Part shown: positions 1 through 9,247 of the stretch, in pieces
Numbering within the stretch: position 1 is the first letter of the stretch
Layout: every line of letters starts with the position of its first letter
Assembly (NCBI GenBank): GCA_030726725.1
Contig: JANRDC010000031.1
Location: 62,001-126,000, forward strand
From: Flavobacteriaceae bacterium
Lineage (GTDB): Bacteria > Bacteroidota > Bacteroidia > Flavobacteriales > Flavobacteriaceae
Length of the DNA stretch: 64,000 nucleotides
Direction of reading: 5' to 3'
Notes under the pieces: generated by a model
What the model saw: the letters and a program-made list of their open reading frames with translations, nothing else
Databases searched by the model: none
Told to the model about the DNA's origin: nothing
Translations under genes and position numbers: made by a program

Positions 1-1
1 T

Positions 2-601
2 CACGGTACCCAATGGATCACCAAAGAATTGTTGTTGGGACAAGAACTGCCTGAATCTCCTATTTCTGTTCAATCAGAACTTCCGCTCAATGCGCGTTAT
101 ATGGTTGACTTTTGTCTATTTGCCTATTTGACACAGGTCAAAAAAACACCTTGGTGGACAGTGGAAACCTGGGGGCAAGAAGTTGATATCGACCCCACTT
201 ACCTCAGTGAGCGCTATAAAGCTCAGGTCAAATGGCTTGAAGAACACAGAGCATTTATCGACCATGGATGGGAGGGGCTTTTCGGTGTTCAGTTCTATGA
301 TCGCGTCAAGGAATGGACGCAAAAACTGATTCTGAGAAACAGCAAAAGATTGATTAAAGAGTTAGAGGGCTCAGGCGAACTGTTGATTTTGCTGAGCAAA
401 TCAACGCACAAAGAGCTGAATCCAAAAGAAAAGAAAAAAGTCCAGGAGCAGCTCCTCGATATTTTTAAAAGTATTCCATCACTTGCCATTTTCTTGTTGC
501 CAGGGGGTGCACTACTACTGCCGATGGTCGTCAAGTTGATTCCCAAATTGTTGCCCAGTGCCTTTGATGAAAACAGAATAGACAAAGACCCTAACGGGTA
601 A
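2..601 (+). CDS. LETM1-like domain protein, C-terminal part (5' end outside window)
   Basis: The reading frame is open from the first complete codon at base 2 to the TAA at 599-601, so the gene begins before the window. The C-terminal half carries a stretch (SIPSLAIFLLPGGALLLPMV, followed by KLIPKLLPSAF) that closely resembles the conserved hydrophobic core of the LETM1 domain of mitochondrial ion-exchange proteins; LETM1-like proteins of unknown function occur in many Bacteroidota. A TTG at 29 could act as a start but the frame upstream is coding-like, so I treat the gene as truncated. It lies 11 bases before rluF on the same strand and may share its transcript. Function in bacteria is not established; a membrane-associated role is inferred from the family only. 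Confidence 0.7.
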   Translation, partial: HGTQWITKELLLGQELPESPISVQSELPLNARYMVDFCLFAYLTQVKKTPWWTVETWGQEVDIDPTYLSERYKAQVKWLEEHRAFIDHGWEGLFGVQFYDRVKEWTQKLILRNSKRLIKELEGSGELLILLSKSTHKELNPKEKKKVQEQLLDIFKSIPSLAIFLLPGGALLLPMVVKLIPKLLPSAFDENRIDKDPNG

Positions 602-612
602 ATCAACCACCT

Positions 613-1353
613 ATGGAACCGATTAGGATCAATAAATTTTTAAGCGAAATAGGATACTGCTCCAGAAGAGAAGCGGATAAACTCATCGAGCAAGGGCGTG
701 TAAAAATCAATGGGGCGGTCCCAGAGATGGGTACCAAAGTAACCGATGCAGATCAAGTATCTGTGGATGGAAAGGAAGTGAATTCCCGAAAAAAATCCCA
801 CGTGTATTTGGCGCTCAATAAACCAGTAGGTATTGTCTGCACCACAGACGCTGGTGTAGAGAAAGACAATATCATCGATTTTATCAATTACCCTGAGCGC
901 ATCTTTCCCATAGGCAGGCTCGACAAAGCCAGCGAGGGGCTGATTCTGTTGACCAGCGATGGAGACATCGTCAACAAAATTTTGCGCGCCAGCAATGGGC
1001 ACGAAAAAGAGTATCAGGTGTGGGTAAACAAACCCATTGATGCTCGCTTTATCGACAGGATGAGTAAAGGAGTCCCTATTCTGGGCACGGTATCGAGGCC
1101 ATGTGTGGTGAAACCCATGGGCGCTATGGGATTTACCATAGTACTTACCCAAGGATTAAACCGGCAAATCAGGCGTATGTGTGAACACCTAGGTTATCGG
1201 GTCACCCGACTCAAAAGGGTGCGCATCATGAACATCAGCCTGGACACAGAACTGGGAGCCTGGAGGCATCTAACCCGACAAGAACTAGAAAGATTAACAC
1301 AAAGCGTACAAACCTCAGCCAAAACCGCTGAATACACAAGACCCAAATCCTGA
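613..1353 (+). CDS. rluF: 23S rRNA pseudouridine synthase, RluF type
   Basis: 246 residues. An N-terminal S4 RNA-binding domain (about residues 4-50) is followed by the RsuA/RluB/E/F catalytic domain. The signature GRLDKASEG places the catalytic aspartate at D104, and GLNRQIRRMCEHLGY is at about 181-195. The stretch VNKILRASNGHEKEY closely resembles E. coli RluF, which makes pseudouridine 2604 of 23S rRNA, so RluF is preferred over RluB or RluE. The stop codon shares one base with the start of oxyR (TGATG at 1351-1355), implying translational coupling. It starts at ATG 613, 11 bases after the LETM1-like gene. Confidence 0.9.
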   Translation: MEPIRINKFLSEIGYCSRREADKLIEQGRVKINGAVPEMGTKVTDADQVSVDGKEVNSRKKSHVYLALNKPVGIVCTTDAGVEKDNIIDFINYPERIFPIGRLDKASEGLILLTSDGDIVNKILRASNGHEKEYQVWVNKPIDARFIDRMSKGVPILGTVSRPCVVKPMGAMGFTIVLTQGLNRQIRRMCEHLGYRVTRLKRVRIMNISLDTELGAWRHLTRQELERLTQSVQTSAKTAEYTRPKS

Positions 1354-2297
1354 TGACGATTACCCAATTACAGTATATCATAGCTGTTGCTACCCATAGG
1401 AACTTCACCTTGGCCGCTGAAAAATGTTTTGTCACGCAGCCTACCCTATCCATGCAAATTCAAAAATTAGAGGAAGAGCTCGGTGTAGAAATATTTGACC
1501 GCACAAAAAAACCTATTGGATTGAGCAAAGCGGGTGAAAAGATCGCTGTACAAGCTGAAAAAATAGTGGCAGAAGTATCGCGGATGAAAGACATCATCGA
1601 TATTGAAAAGGGTTATGTGGGCGGCGTTTTTACCTTGGGGATTATCCCCACAGTAACACCAACGCTATTGCCTTTGTTTCTCCACAACTTCATCACCAAA
1701 TACCCAAATGTCCAACTGCAAATTCAAGAACACCACACAGAATCACTGATCGAGCTGCTCAAAGAAGGTGTATTGGATGCAGCGATAGCGGCTACGCCTC
1801 TAGAAGAAGAGTTACTGGTTGAAAAACCGATGTATTTCGAACCTTTTGTCGGCTATGTTGCCCCAGATCATCCCCTTTCCGCGCACCCAAACTGGCATCC
1901 ATCCATGCTCGACACAGATGATTTATTGCTTTTAGAGGACGGACACTGTTTTCGCAATGGAATATTGAATTTGTGCCGCAATAAAAACCAAGCGCCTCCT
2001 CAACCTTTCTCCATTGAAATTGGCAGTTTTGACACCTTAGTACAGCTGGTCGACAATTCAATGGGGATCACCTTACTGCCCTATTTGACGGGTATCAGAC
2101 TTCAAGAATCTCAGCAAACCAGACTGCGCCATTTTAATTCGCCCCAACCAGCGCGTGAAATCAGTTTGATTCACAGAACAAATGCGTTAAAGCAACACCT
2201 CATCGACGCTCTTTTTCACTGCATTAGAACAGCCGTTTCCAGTTCAGTGCCCTTTAGCGATGTACAAATTATCAGCCCGCTTAAAAATAAAAAATGA
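1353..2297 (+). CDS. oxyR: OxyR, hydrogen-peroxide-sensing LysR-type activator
   Basis: 314 residues, the usual length for OxyR. The N-terminal winged helix (about residues 1-60, with AAEKCFVTQPTLSMQIQKLE) is of LysR type and the rest is the substrate-binding-like regulatory domain. The redox pair is visible: EDGHCFRNGILNLC puts cysteines at 199 and 208, the same numbers as the peroxide-sensing C199/C208 of E. coli OxyR, which form a disulfide on oxidation. The gene overlaps rluF by one base and the downstream carboxypeptidase by four (ATGA at 2294-2297), so it sits inside a translationally coupled run. No catalase, ahpC or dps gene is adjacent; its targets must be elsewhere. Confidence 0.93.
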   Translation: MTITQLQYIIAVATHRNFTLAAEKCFVTQPTLSMQIQKLEEELGVEIFDRTKKPIGLSKAGEKIAVQAEKIVAEVSRMKDIIDIEKGYVGGVFTLGIIPTVTPTLLPLFLHNFITKYPNVQLQIQEHHTESLIELLKEGVLDAAIAATPLEEELLVEKPMYFEPFVGYVAPDHPLSAHPNWHPSMLDTDDLLLLEDGHCFRNGILNLCRNKNQAPPQPFSIEIGSFDTLVQLVDNSMGITLLPYLTGIRLQESQQTRLRHFNSPQPAREISLIHRTNALKQHLIDALFHCIRTAVSSSVPFSDVQIISPLKNKK

Positions 2298-3583
2298 GAC
2301 AAGCCAAACTTTTTGTGAGCCTGATACTGGTGCTCATCTCTCTGTCCTGCAAGTCACTCCAAACAGAGGCCAAGTCAACGGCGCCAACAACTGCTCTACG
2401 TCCAGAGGCATCCGCAGCAAAAGCGTACAGTGGCTGGTTGGTTATTGACGCGAAAACCAAGGACACGATTGTCCAGGAACAATCCGAACAGCTGTTTATT
2501 CCCGGTAGCAATATTAAAATTCTCACACTGTACGCTGCGCTAAAATCGATTCCGACAAAATTGCCGACAGCGCGCTACCAAATAGATGGGGACACGATAT
2601 ATATTCAAGGTTTGGGCAATCCAACTACCTTGCATCCAGCGTGGGGAGATCAAGAGTTGATTGAATTGATTAAGCCCTATAAAAAGGTGTATTTAGCGCC
2701 AAATCCACAATATTTATGGCCCTGGGGCCCTGGATGGGCGTGGGAAGATTTCGACACCTATTTTGCTGCAGAAAAAAATGCACTGCCACTTTGGGGCAAT
2801 CAACTTTGGGCGATTCCCAAGGGTCAAAACACGGAGTTCTACCCCAGATCCATGCTAAAACAAGTGCGTATTACCGCTGAGAAACCCGCTTTCAAAAGAG
2901 CGCGCAACGCCAATGAGTTTTTTGTTCCCCAAAAACTCCAGGACACACTTTCTATCCCGCTTTTGACCCAAGATGACCTCACCGCTAAATTGCTTGAAGA
3001 AGCCTCTAGCACACCTACTGCTGTTCGTGCATTTCCTGAAGGCCCCGCCCGAATACTCGAGGGTAGAGACAGAGATCAGGTGCTCAAAAAAATGATGTGG
3101 CAGAGTGATAACTTCTTGGCTGAACAAATTTTGCTACAAGTAAACTATCAGCGTACGGGTAATTTAGTAGATCAAAACGGATCGACAGCACTAGCTACAG
3201 ACTTTTTTCCCTTTTGGAAAGAAAAAATCAGGTGGGTCGATGGTTCCGGTTTGTCGAGATACAATTTGATGAGCCCACTTTCGATAGTTCAAGCATTGGA
3301 GGCCTTGTATGATTTCCAACCCTACGAATCACTGAAAGATTTTTTTCCCGCCGGAGGCCAGCGCGGAACCCTGAAAAACAGGTATAAAAATTCGGAGGGT
3401 CAGCCTTATGTGTACGCCAAAACAGGAAGTATGGGCCAAGTGTATTGCCTGAGTGGATACCTGGAAACTGATGCTGGCAAGACATTGATATTCAGTGCTA
3501 TGTACAATAATTTCACCCAACCGACGGCTTTGGTGATCCAAGAAATCGAAAACAAACTCAAGACATTAAAGTCTGAGTATTGA
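2294..3583 (+). CDS. dacB: D-alanyl-D-alanine carboxypeptidase/endopeptidase (PBP4 family, S13), lipoprotein
   Basis: 429 residues. All three penicillin-binding active-site motifs are present: SNIK at 72-75 (nucleophile S72), SDN at 271-273 and KTG at 376-378. The large gap between the first two motifs is typical of PBP4/S13 enzymes, which trim or cleave peptide cross-links of peptidoglycan in the periplasm. A signal peptide ends in the lipobox LISLSC, giving lipidation at C19. The start codon overlaps the oxyR stop (ATGA). The stop TGA at 3581-3583 is directly followed by the opposing stop of the convergent AIM24-like gene, leaving no intergenic DNA. Confidence 0.9.
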   Translation: MRQAKLFVSLILVLISLSCKSLQTEAKSTAPTTALRPEASAAKAYSGWLVIDAKTKDTIVQEQSEQLFIPGSNIKILTLYAALKSIPTKLPTARYQIDGDTIYIQGLGNPTTLHPAWGDQELIELIKPYKKVYLAPNPQYLWPWGPGWAWEDFDTYFAAEKNALPLWGNQLWAIPKGQNTEFYPRSMLKQVRITAEKPAFKRARNANEFFVPQKLQDTLSIPLLTQDDLTAKLLEEASSTPTAVRAFPEGPARILEGRDRDQVLKKMMWQSDNFLAEQILLQVNYQRTGNLVDQNGSTALATDFFPFWKEKIRWVDGSGLSRYNLMSPLSIVQALEALYDFQPYESLKDFFPAGGQRGTLKNRYKNSEGQPYVYAKTGSMGQVYCLSGYLETDAGKTLIFSAMYNNFTQPTALVIQEIENKLKTLKSEY

Positions 3584-4384
3584 TTAAAATCGATTGTCTC
3601 CGTCAAGCAAATTCCCTAAACCTCCGAGCACACTGCCTTCCCCTTTATGAGATCCCCCGCCTTGAGGTGCTGCTGCCCAAACGCGTTGGGCGAGTCTGGA
3701 GAAAGGAAGCGATTGAATATACACGGTACCCGGTCCGGTCAACGAAGCAAAAAAAAGTCCTTCGCCCCCAAATAAAGTATTCTTAATGCCGCCGACAAAT
3801 TGTATGTCGTAATCCACCCCTTGGGTAAATCCGACCAAACAACCAGTGTCCACGCGCAAAACCTCACCCCGCTCCAAAGTTTTCTGGGCCAATGTTCCCC
3901 CGGCATGAATAAATGACATTCCATCGCCTTCCAGTTTCTGCATGATAAAGCCCTCGCCTCCAAACAATCCTCTACCCAGTTTTTTTGAAAACTCAATACC
4001 CACCGAAACACCTTGGGCAGCACACAGAAACGCATCTTTCTGACAGATGAATCTGCCGCCAACTTCACTGAGGTCAATCGGGATAATTTTACCTGGGTAA
4101 GGCGCGGCAAAGCTCACTTTCTTTTTACCGACACCCTGGTTCATATAGGCCGTCATAAACAAGCTTTCCCCGGTGAGCAATCGCTTTCCAGCAGAGAGCA
4201 TTTTTCCAAAAATACCTTGATCGGGTTGGGCGCCGTCTCCAAAGATGGTTTGCATCTCGATATGTTGTTCCATCATCATTAAACTACCTGCCTCAGCTAC
4301 CACCACTTCTTGTGGATCAAGCTCAACAGATACGTATTGCATTTCTTCTCCGAAAATCTGGTAATCTATTTCGTGTGCATTCAT
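3584..4384 (-). CDS. AIM24/TIGR00266 family protein
   Basis: 266 residues from the ATG at 4384. Glycine-rich repeats such as [14 protein letters not shown] and [14 protein letters not shown], and the N-terminal sequence [16 protein letters not shown], match the TIGR00266/AIM24 family, whose members form a beta-structured barrel; biochemical function is unknown. An in-frame TTG-like extension to 4405 exists, but the ATG at 4384 overlaps the stop of the upstream DUF4442 gene in an ATGA arrangement, which supports the shorter start. The two genes therefore form a small operon. The 3' end abuts the carboxypeptidase stop codon. Confidence 0.82.
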   Translation of the reverse strand: MNAHEIDYQIFGEEMQYVSVELDPQEVVVAEAGSLMMMEQHIEMQTIFGDGAQPDQGIFGKMLSAGKRLLTGESLFMTAYMNQGVGKKKVSFAAPYPGKIIPIDLSEVGGRFICQKDAFLCAAQGVSVGIEFSKKLGRGLFGGEGFIMQKLEGDGMSFIHAGGTLAQKTLERGEVLRVDTGCLVGFTQGVDYDIQFVGGIKNTLFGGEGLFFASLTGPGTVYIQSLPFSRLAQRVWAAAPQGGGSHKGEGSVLGGLGNLLDGDNRF

Positions 4385-4857
4385 GATTTGCGTTTTAATG
4401 TCCATTCAAAGTTAAACTCAGCCACGATGACTCCCCGGTCATCTGTACCCACTGCTTTAGTCCATACCAACACCCCTTCACCGGTTTTTATAGTCTGCTC
4501 CATCGCATCTTTAATCTTTGGGCCGTCTGAGCAAGCAAAGGTGATCACCCCTTTTGCTTTTTTGTGAAAAACAGCCTTATTCTGAGCCACCAGCATAGAA
4601 ACAGGCGTGCCGGATTTGGTTAAGTGATACATCACCAAAGCTCCAGTCGCCAATTCTGCTGCCATACCCTGTACCGCCCAAAACATAGAACCAAAAGGAT
4701 TCTGGTTGACCCATCGGTAGCGCACCCGAGTGTGTGCTTGATCGCCATCACACTGCGTTAATCGCACACCTGTCCACCATGCGGCGGGCAACTTAAAAAA
4801 TAAATATCGGTTAAAGAGTTGAGGATTCATGAAGTGAATATAGGCAGATTTGCCCAT
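4381..4857 (-). CDS. DUF4442 hotdog-fold protein (putative thioesterase-like)
   Basis: 158 residues. The pattern [20 protein letters not shown] corresponds to the central helix region of hotdog-fold thioesterase-like proteins assigned to DUF4442. No enzyme activity has been shown that I can infer here; an acyl-thioester substrate is only a family-level guess. It starts at ATG 4857 (an internal ATG nine codons later is possible) and overlaps the following AIM24-like gene by four bases. It diverges from the padR gene, sharing the 4858-4971 spacer. Confidence 0.7.
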   Translation of the reverse strand: MGKSAYIHFMNPQLFNRYLFFKLPAAWWTGVRLTQCDGDQAHTRVRYRWVNQNPFGSMFWAVQGMAAELATGALVMYHLTKSGTPVSMLVAQNKAVFHKKAKGVITFACSDGPKIKDAMEQTIKTGEGVLVWTKAVGTDDRGVIVAEFNFEWTLKRKS

Positions 4858-4916
4858 TATCCGGATCCTGATTGAACTGGAAAAACATAAAATATGTTAA
4901 AATTTACTACTATGTA

Positions 4917-4948
4917 TTGCATAATACCTTTTAAAAGATATATATTTG
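4917..4948 (+). promoter_or_regulatory. Bacteroidota-type promoter of padR-pspC
   Basis: TTG at 4917-4919 and TATATTTG at 4941-4948 are separated by 21 bases, matching the -33/-7 layout (TTTG, TAnnTTTG) of the primary sigma factor in Bacteroidota. The -7 element ends 23 bases before the padR ATG. Confidence 0.6.
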
Positions 4949-4971
4949 CATCAACAAGTAATATATAGATC

Positions 4972-5298
4972 ATGAACATTGAAAACACCAAAGCCCAGAT
5001 GCGCAAAGGCGTTCTTGAGTACTGCATTCTGTCTGTACTCAACAACAAAGACCTCTATGCCTCTGAGATCTTGGAACACCTAAAGCAAGCCAAACTGTTG
5101 GTGGTTGAAGGTACCCTTTACCCCCTGCTGACCCGGCTAAAAAACGCAGAATTGCTGCAGTACAGATGGGAAGAATCAACCGGTGGACCTCCGAGAAAGT
5201 ATTACACCTTAACAGATTTAGGAAAAAAATTCCTAGCTGAACTAGACCAAACCTGGAATGAATTAAATCAAGCCGTGCAACAAGTCACGCAACAATAG
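4972..5298 (+). CDS. PadR-family transcriptional regulator
   Basis: 108 residues, the length of the small PadR-s2 subgroup. A winged helix with GTLYPLLTRLKNAELLQYRW and the wing region STGGPPRKYYTLTDLGKKFL is diagnostic. It sits two bases before the PspC-domain membrane protein on the same strand. This PadR-PspC pairing is recurrent in Flavobacteriia and suggests that the regulator controls its own operon in response to envelope conditions, which is inference. Confidence 0.88.
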   Translation: MNIENTKAQMRKGVLEYCILSVLNNKDLYASEILEHLKQAKLLVVEGTLYPLLTRLKNAELLQYRWEESTGGPPRKYYTLTDLGKKFLAELDQTWNELNQAVQQVTQQ

Positions 5299-5300
5299 CC

Positions 5301-6908
5301 ATGAACAAAACAATCAACATCAATTTAGGCGGCCTTGTGTTTTATATCGACGAGGATGCCTACCAACAACTAAAAAACTATTTGAGCGCCATTGAGCGTT
5401 CGCTGAGCAGCTCTGAGGGCAAGGAAGAAATCATTGCCGATATTGAGTCGCGCATCGCTGAACTGTTCAACGAAAAATTAAAAGACAACAAACAGGTGAT
5501 CAACCAACAAGACGTGCACAGCGTGATCCAGGTGATGGGAGAACCCGAAGACTATCGTGTTGATGAAGAGGTATTTGGCGGGGACGAAAAACAGTCAAAA
5601 TCCAGCGCTTCAAGCCGAAAATTGTACCGGGATACCGACAACAAAATGCTGGCAGGTGTCAGTGCTGGATTAGGTCATTATTTTGGCATCAACAAGAACT
5701 GGATCAGGCTTTTGTTTTTGGCGTTCTCCTTGAGCGGCGGATTTGGTCTGTTGCTTTATGCCATCCTCTGGATTGGTATGCCTGAGGCGAAAACTACAGC
5801 GCAAAAACTGGAGATGAAGGGAGAGCCCATCAATTTGGATACCATTGAAAAAAAAGTAAAAGAAGGGTTTCAATCGGTAAAAAAAAATGTGGAAGAAGTT
5901 GACTTAAACGAGGTGGGGCAAAAGATCAAAAACGAAGGCAGGTCCCTAGGAGACGCTCTATCTACCTTCATCACTGAATTCTTTGGGGTCATCACCACGA
6001 TTGTCAAGGGTTTTTTTCAAATCCTAGGTAAATTGATCGGTCTGGTGTTGATCACTGTGGGGAGTGGCGTACTGATCGCCTTATTGATTGTTTTCCTGTT
6101 TATGGGTATGATTGATGTACACCTCGCTAAAGACTGGGGATTCATTTATCAAGGATTTTCAGACTATCCCGAATGGTTGATGCACTTGCTGCTGTTTATT
6201 GCTGTGGGCATCCCCTTCTTTTCCCTACTGTTGGTCGGATTGCAAATGGTATTCAATCAGATGAGCAAATTACACACCGGGGTTAAGGTCGGACTTTTTG
6301 CCCTTTGGTTATTGAGTGTTGTTGGGCTGATTGGCATGGGCGTTACCCAACTAAATTCTGACGTAGTCGGCACCCAGCAACTGGAAGAGAAAAACATGGT
6401 GTTTGAAGCGAGTACCGACACCTTGACCCTTGACTTTAAACGGGACAGCAAATTAGACATGCTTTGGGAAGATGCCTATTGGCAAGATCAGCGCACATTG
6501 ACTCCAGGATATGACGAACAAGGAAACGAAATACTCGCTTCTAAAAAAATAAACCTGAGTCTTGGGTTATCAGATACAGCTCAAATCCGAGTTGCAGTCG
6601 CCAAGAAAGCCAGAGGACTTAGATACAACAGCGCTTTAGATCGCGCTAGAGCAGTGGACTATGAATGGTCGCTAAACCAGGACTCCCTAGTGCTTTCTGA
6701 CTACTTTACCACACCATCGCGTTGGAAAAATAAAGGCCAATCGGTAAAGATTGGCCTAGAGCTACCCAAAGGAACTTTGGTGAAAATGAGTGAGCGCAGT
6801 GCCGAAGGCGTGGAACACTTCTGGCAACTCACCGGTGATCGCGGACAAAACACCCACTTATGGGTGGTTGAGGATCAAGATCATCTGCGCTGTTTGGACT
6901 GTGAATAA
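5301..6908 (+). CDS. PspC-domain membrane protein
   Basis: 535 residues. An N-terminal cytosolic region of about 90 residues precedes a PspC domain (about residues 110-155: KLYRDTDNKMLAGVSAGLGH, then a transmembrane helix with GGFGLLLYAILWIGMP). Three further hydrophobic helices lie around residues 235-265, 290-315 and 325-345, and a C-terminal extracytoplasmic beta-rich domain follows. PspC proteins take part in phage-shock-type envelope stress responses in Proteobacteria; in Bacteroidota the role is unproven. It is co-transcribed with the PadR gene. The stop lies four bases from the convergent trxB stop. Confidence 0.82.
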   Translation: MNKTININLGGLVFYIDEDAYQQLKNYLSAIERSLSSSEGKEEIIADIESRIAELFNEKLKDNKQVINQQDVHSVIQVMGEPEDYRVDEEVFGGDEKQSKSSASSRKLYRDTDNKMLAGVSAGLGHYFGINKNWIRLLFLAFSLSGGFGLLLYAILWIGMPEAKTTAQKLEMKGEPINLDTIEKKVKEGFQSVKKNVEEVDLNEVGQKIKNEGRSLGDALSTFITEFFGVITTIVKGFFQILGKLIGLVLITVGSGVLIALLIVFLFMGMIDVHLAKDWGFIYQGFSDYPEWLMHLLLFIAVGIPFFSLLLVGLQMVFNQMSKLHTGVKVGLFALWLLSVVGLIGMGVTQLNSDVVGTQQLEEKNMVFEASTDTLTLDFKRDSKLDMLWEDAYWQDQRTLTPGYDEQGNEILASKKINLSLGLSDTAQIRVAVAKKARGLRYNSALDRARAVDYEWSLNQDSLVLSDYFTTPSRWKNKGQSVKIGLELPKGTLVKMSERSAEGVEHFWQLTGDRGQNTHLWVVEDQDHLRCLDCE

Positions 6909-6912
6909 AGCA

Positions 6913-7860
6913 CTACTCTAAAGTAGCCAAATAGCGCTCTGCATCAAGTGCAGCCATACATCCAGTACCGGCAGCTGTAATGGCTTGTCGGTACTCTTTG
7001 TCTTGGACATCTCCTGAGGCAAATACCCCTGGTTTATTGGTTTTGGTGGATTTGCCATGGGTGATCAAATATCCTGTTTCATCCATATCCAACTGCCCTT
7101 TAAATATATCGGTGTTGGGCTTGTGACCGATGGCCACAAACAAACCTGTAACCGCAATCACCTCTTCTTTACCTGTTTTGTTGTTGACGATTTTCAATCC
7201 CTCAACTACCTGTTCTCCCAAAACCTCAGCAACTTCGGTGTTGTATCTGATCTCGATATTGGGCAGGTTTTTTACCCTGTGCTGCATGGCTTTTGAGGCG
7301 CGCATCTCTTCCTTGCGCACCAGCATGGTGACTTTTTTACAAATATTGGCCAAATAGGATGCCTCTTCAGCTGCGGTATCACCTGCACCCACAATCGCTA
7401 CTTCTTGTCCTTTGTAGAAAAAACCATCACAAACTGCGCAAGCAGAAACACCACCTCCCTTGAGTCTTTCCTCACTGGGTAGTCCTAAATATTTGGCCGT
7501 TGCCCCTGTCGAAATAATGATTGTTTTTGCCTCGATATGCTTGTTTCCATCCACCACAACGCGATGAATTCCTCCAGCCTTTTCAGAAAAAACAACCTCG
7601 GTCACCATACCGATGCGCACATCTGTACCAAATCTCTCAGCCTGTTTCTGCAGCTGAACCATCATGGTAGGTCCATCAACACCATCGGGATACCCCGGGA
7701 AATTGTCTACCTCAGTGGTGGTGGTTAACTGACCTCCAGGCTCCATACCTGTGTATAAAACGGGTTTCATATCTGCCCGAGCTGCATAGATCGCAGCCGT
7801 ATATCCCGCAGGACCTGAACCGATAATCAACGTGGTTAATTGTTCTACTTCTTGTGACAT
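6913..7860 (-). CDS. trxB: Thioredoxin reductase
   Basis: 315 residues, typical length. FAD-binding GSGPAGYTAAIYAARA at about 14-29, NADPH-binding GAGDTAAEEA in the middle and the redox motif SACAVCDGFF with C141 and C144 identify low-molecular-weight thioredoxin reductase, which passes electrons from NADPH to thioredoxin in the cytosol. The gene is transcribed alone: a terminator lies upstream (7953-7990) and a consensus -7 element sits 20 bases before its ATG. It has no thioredoxin gene next to it. Confidence 0.95.
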   Translation of the reverse strand: MSQEVEQLTTLIIGSGPAGYTAAIYAARADMKPVLYTGMEPGGQLTTTTEVDNFPGYPDGVDGPTMMVQLQKQAERFGTDVRIGMVTEVVFSEKAGGIHRVVVDGNKHIEAKTIIISTGATAKYLGLPSEERLKGGGVSACAVCDGFFYKGQEVAIVGAGDTAAEEASYLANICKKVTMLVRKEEMRASKAMQHRVKNLPNIEIRYNTEVAEVLGEQVVEGLKIVNNKTGKEEVIAVTGLFVAIGHKPNTDIFKGQLDMDETGYLITHGKSTKTNKPGVFASGDVQDKEYRQAITAAGTGCMAALDAERYLATLE

Positions 7861-7879
7861 ATTTATTTCATTTAAAACA

Positions 7880-7887
7880 CAAAATTA
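7880..7887 (-). promoter_or_regulatory. -7 promoter element of trxB
   Basis: On the minus strand TAATTTTG fits TAnnTTTG and ends 19 bases before the trxB start codon. No clear TTG is visible at the -33 position. Confidence 0.45.
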
Positions 7888-7952
7888 CCTAATCTCACCG
7901 GGGGTTGCACGGCTGAGTTATTAAAAGTTATTCCCAAAATCCGAAGCCAATA

Positions 7953-7990
7953 CCTAAAAAAAATAAGCCCTAAGGCTTATTTTTTTTAGG
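7953..7990 (-). terminator. Intrinsic terminator after the SQR gene
   Basis: A perfect 17-bp inverted repeat (7953-7969 with 7974-7990) around a four-base loop, with GGCTTA arms flanked by an A8/T8 run. It directly abuts the TAA of the sulfide:quinone oxidoreductase gene at 7991 and separates it from trxB. The symmetry would let it work on both strands. Confidence 0.9.
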
Positions 7991-9247
7991 TTATACATTT
8001 TCACCCTTCATCATTTTCTGCCAATACAGATAAGGCAACATATATTTTTTCAACATCCACAATCTCCAATGCTCTTTCGCAGAGTTAAAAACCAACATCT
8101 GTTTGAGTTGAGGATCTGGTGTGAAATTATTTTGATAATCAAATTCAGCCAAAACCATCTTGCCGTAACCGGTCACCAAAGGACAAGAGGAATAACCGTT
8201 ATACGATGAGTTCAATGCAGTTTCATGCTTGATTAAACGGGAAATATTATCCACTACAATAGGCACTTGTTTTCTAATCGCAGCCCCAGTTTTGGCTGTA
8301 GGCAAAGCAGCCACATCGCCCAAACCGAAAATATTGGGGTATTTGTTGTGTTGCATGCTGTTGATGTTGACATCCAACCACCCACCTGCATTGACCAAAT
8401 CAGAGGATTTAACAAATCCAGGAGCAGTTTGGGGAGGTGCAGTATGCATAAAATCAAAAGGTATAGCCAACAAATCCCCTTCCATATAACTACCTGGAGT
8501 TTGGGCTGTAAAGGCCGCCTTTTGAGATTCATCTCCCATAAACTGGAAATAAGCCACCTTTTTTGCGCCGTCAATCCGAACAGGATTATGCAGCGGTTTG
8601 AAATCTACGCTATATCTTTTGAGCACCTGCATCAAGGTTTCTTTAACTACCTGGACGCCAAAGATCACCGAACCCGGGGTCGCAAAAATCACATGACTTT
8701 TTGAAGACAGACCGTTTTTTCTGAGGTAATCCGCAGCCAAATACATGATTTTCTGAGGGGCTCCTCCGCACTTAATCGGAGTGTTGGGCTGCGTAAACAA
8801 CGCGTTGCCCCCTTTAAAATTTTTCAATTGAGACCATACATATTCTGGATCTGTGTAATTGCTGCACACTACTCCACGATCCATAGCCTCTTTCAGTCCT
8901 TCAATCATCTCTGGAGCCATCACTAAACCAGGAGCGACTACCAGATAGTCATAAGAAATAGATCCAGAATTTTCTGTAGTGATACTGTTTTGATCCGCTT
9001 GAAAGCTAACTACCTTATCCTTAATCCAATGCGCCTTGGCTGGGATTAATTCCTTCATAGGCTTGGCTGTTTTGGCAAAACTGTAGGTACCTGCACCCAC
9101 TAGAGTCCAAGCCGGCTGATAGTAATGAGTATCTGCGGGCTCAACAATTCCAACATCTAAAGAAGGATCTTTCTTCAACAACTGTGCCGCAGTCATGATC
9201 CCGGCTGTTCCGCCTCCGATCACTAAAATTTGGTGGTGTGTTTTCAT
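7991..9247 (-). CDS. sqr: Sulfide:quinone oxidoreductase-like flavoprotein
   Basis: 418 residues. The N-terminal GGGTAGIMTAA dinucleotide fold and VEPADTHYYQPAWTLVGAG match SQR proteins, which oxidise sulfide and reduce membrane quinones. The segment PIKCGGAPQKIMYLAADYLR (C160) and SSCPLVTGYGK (C355) correspond to the two redox cysteines of the mitochondrial/bacterial type II SQR group; a third cysteine, C128, also stands near the flavin region. The C-terminus is rich in aromatic and basic residues (RLWMLKKYMLPYLYWQKMMK), consistent with monotopic membrane attachment. It is a single-gene transcript, bounded by the terminator at 7953-7990. No persulfide dioxygenase or rhodanese is adjacent, so physiological use as sulfide detoxification is inference. 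Confidence 0.85.
   Translation of the reverse strand: MKTHHQILVIGGGTAGIMTAAQLLKKDPSLDVGIVEPADTHYYQPAWTLVGAGTYSFAKTAKPMKELIPAKAHWIKDKVVSFQADQNSITTENSGSISYDYLVVAPGLVMAPEMIEGLKEAMDRGVVCSNYTDPEYVWSQLKNFKGGNALFTQPNTPIKCGGAPQKIMYLAADYLRKNGLSSKSHVIFATPGSVIFGVQVVKETLMQVLKRYSVDFKPLHNPVRIDGAKKVAYFQFMGDESQKAAFTAQTPGSYMEGDLLAIPFDFMHTAPPQTAPGFVKSSDLVNAGGWLDVNINSMQHNKYPNIFGLGDVAALPTAKTGAAIRKQVPIVVDNISRLIKHETALNSSYNGYSSCPLVTGYGKMVLAEFDYQNNFTPDPQLKQMLVFNSAKEHWRLWMLKKYMLPYLYWQKMMKGENV

Noticed and set aside
640-1152. 170-codon frame antisense to rluF
   Set aside because: It lies fully inside a gene with clear family motifs and has no recognisable domain or start context.
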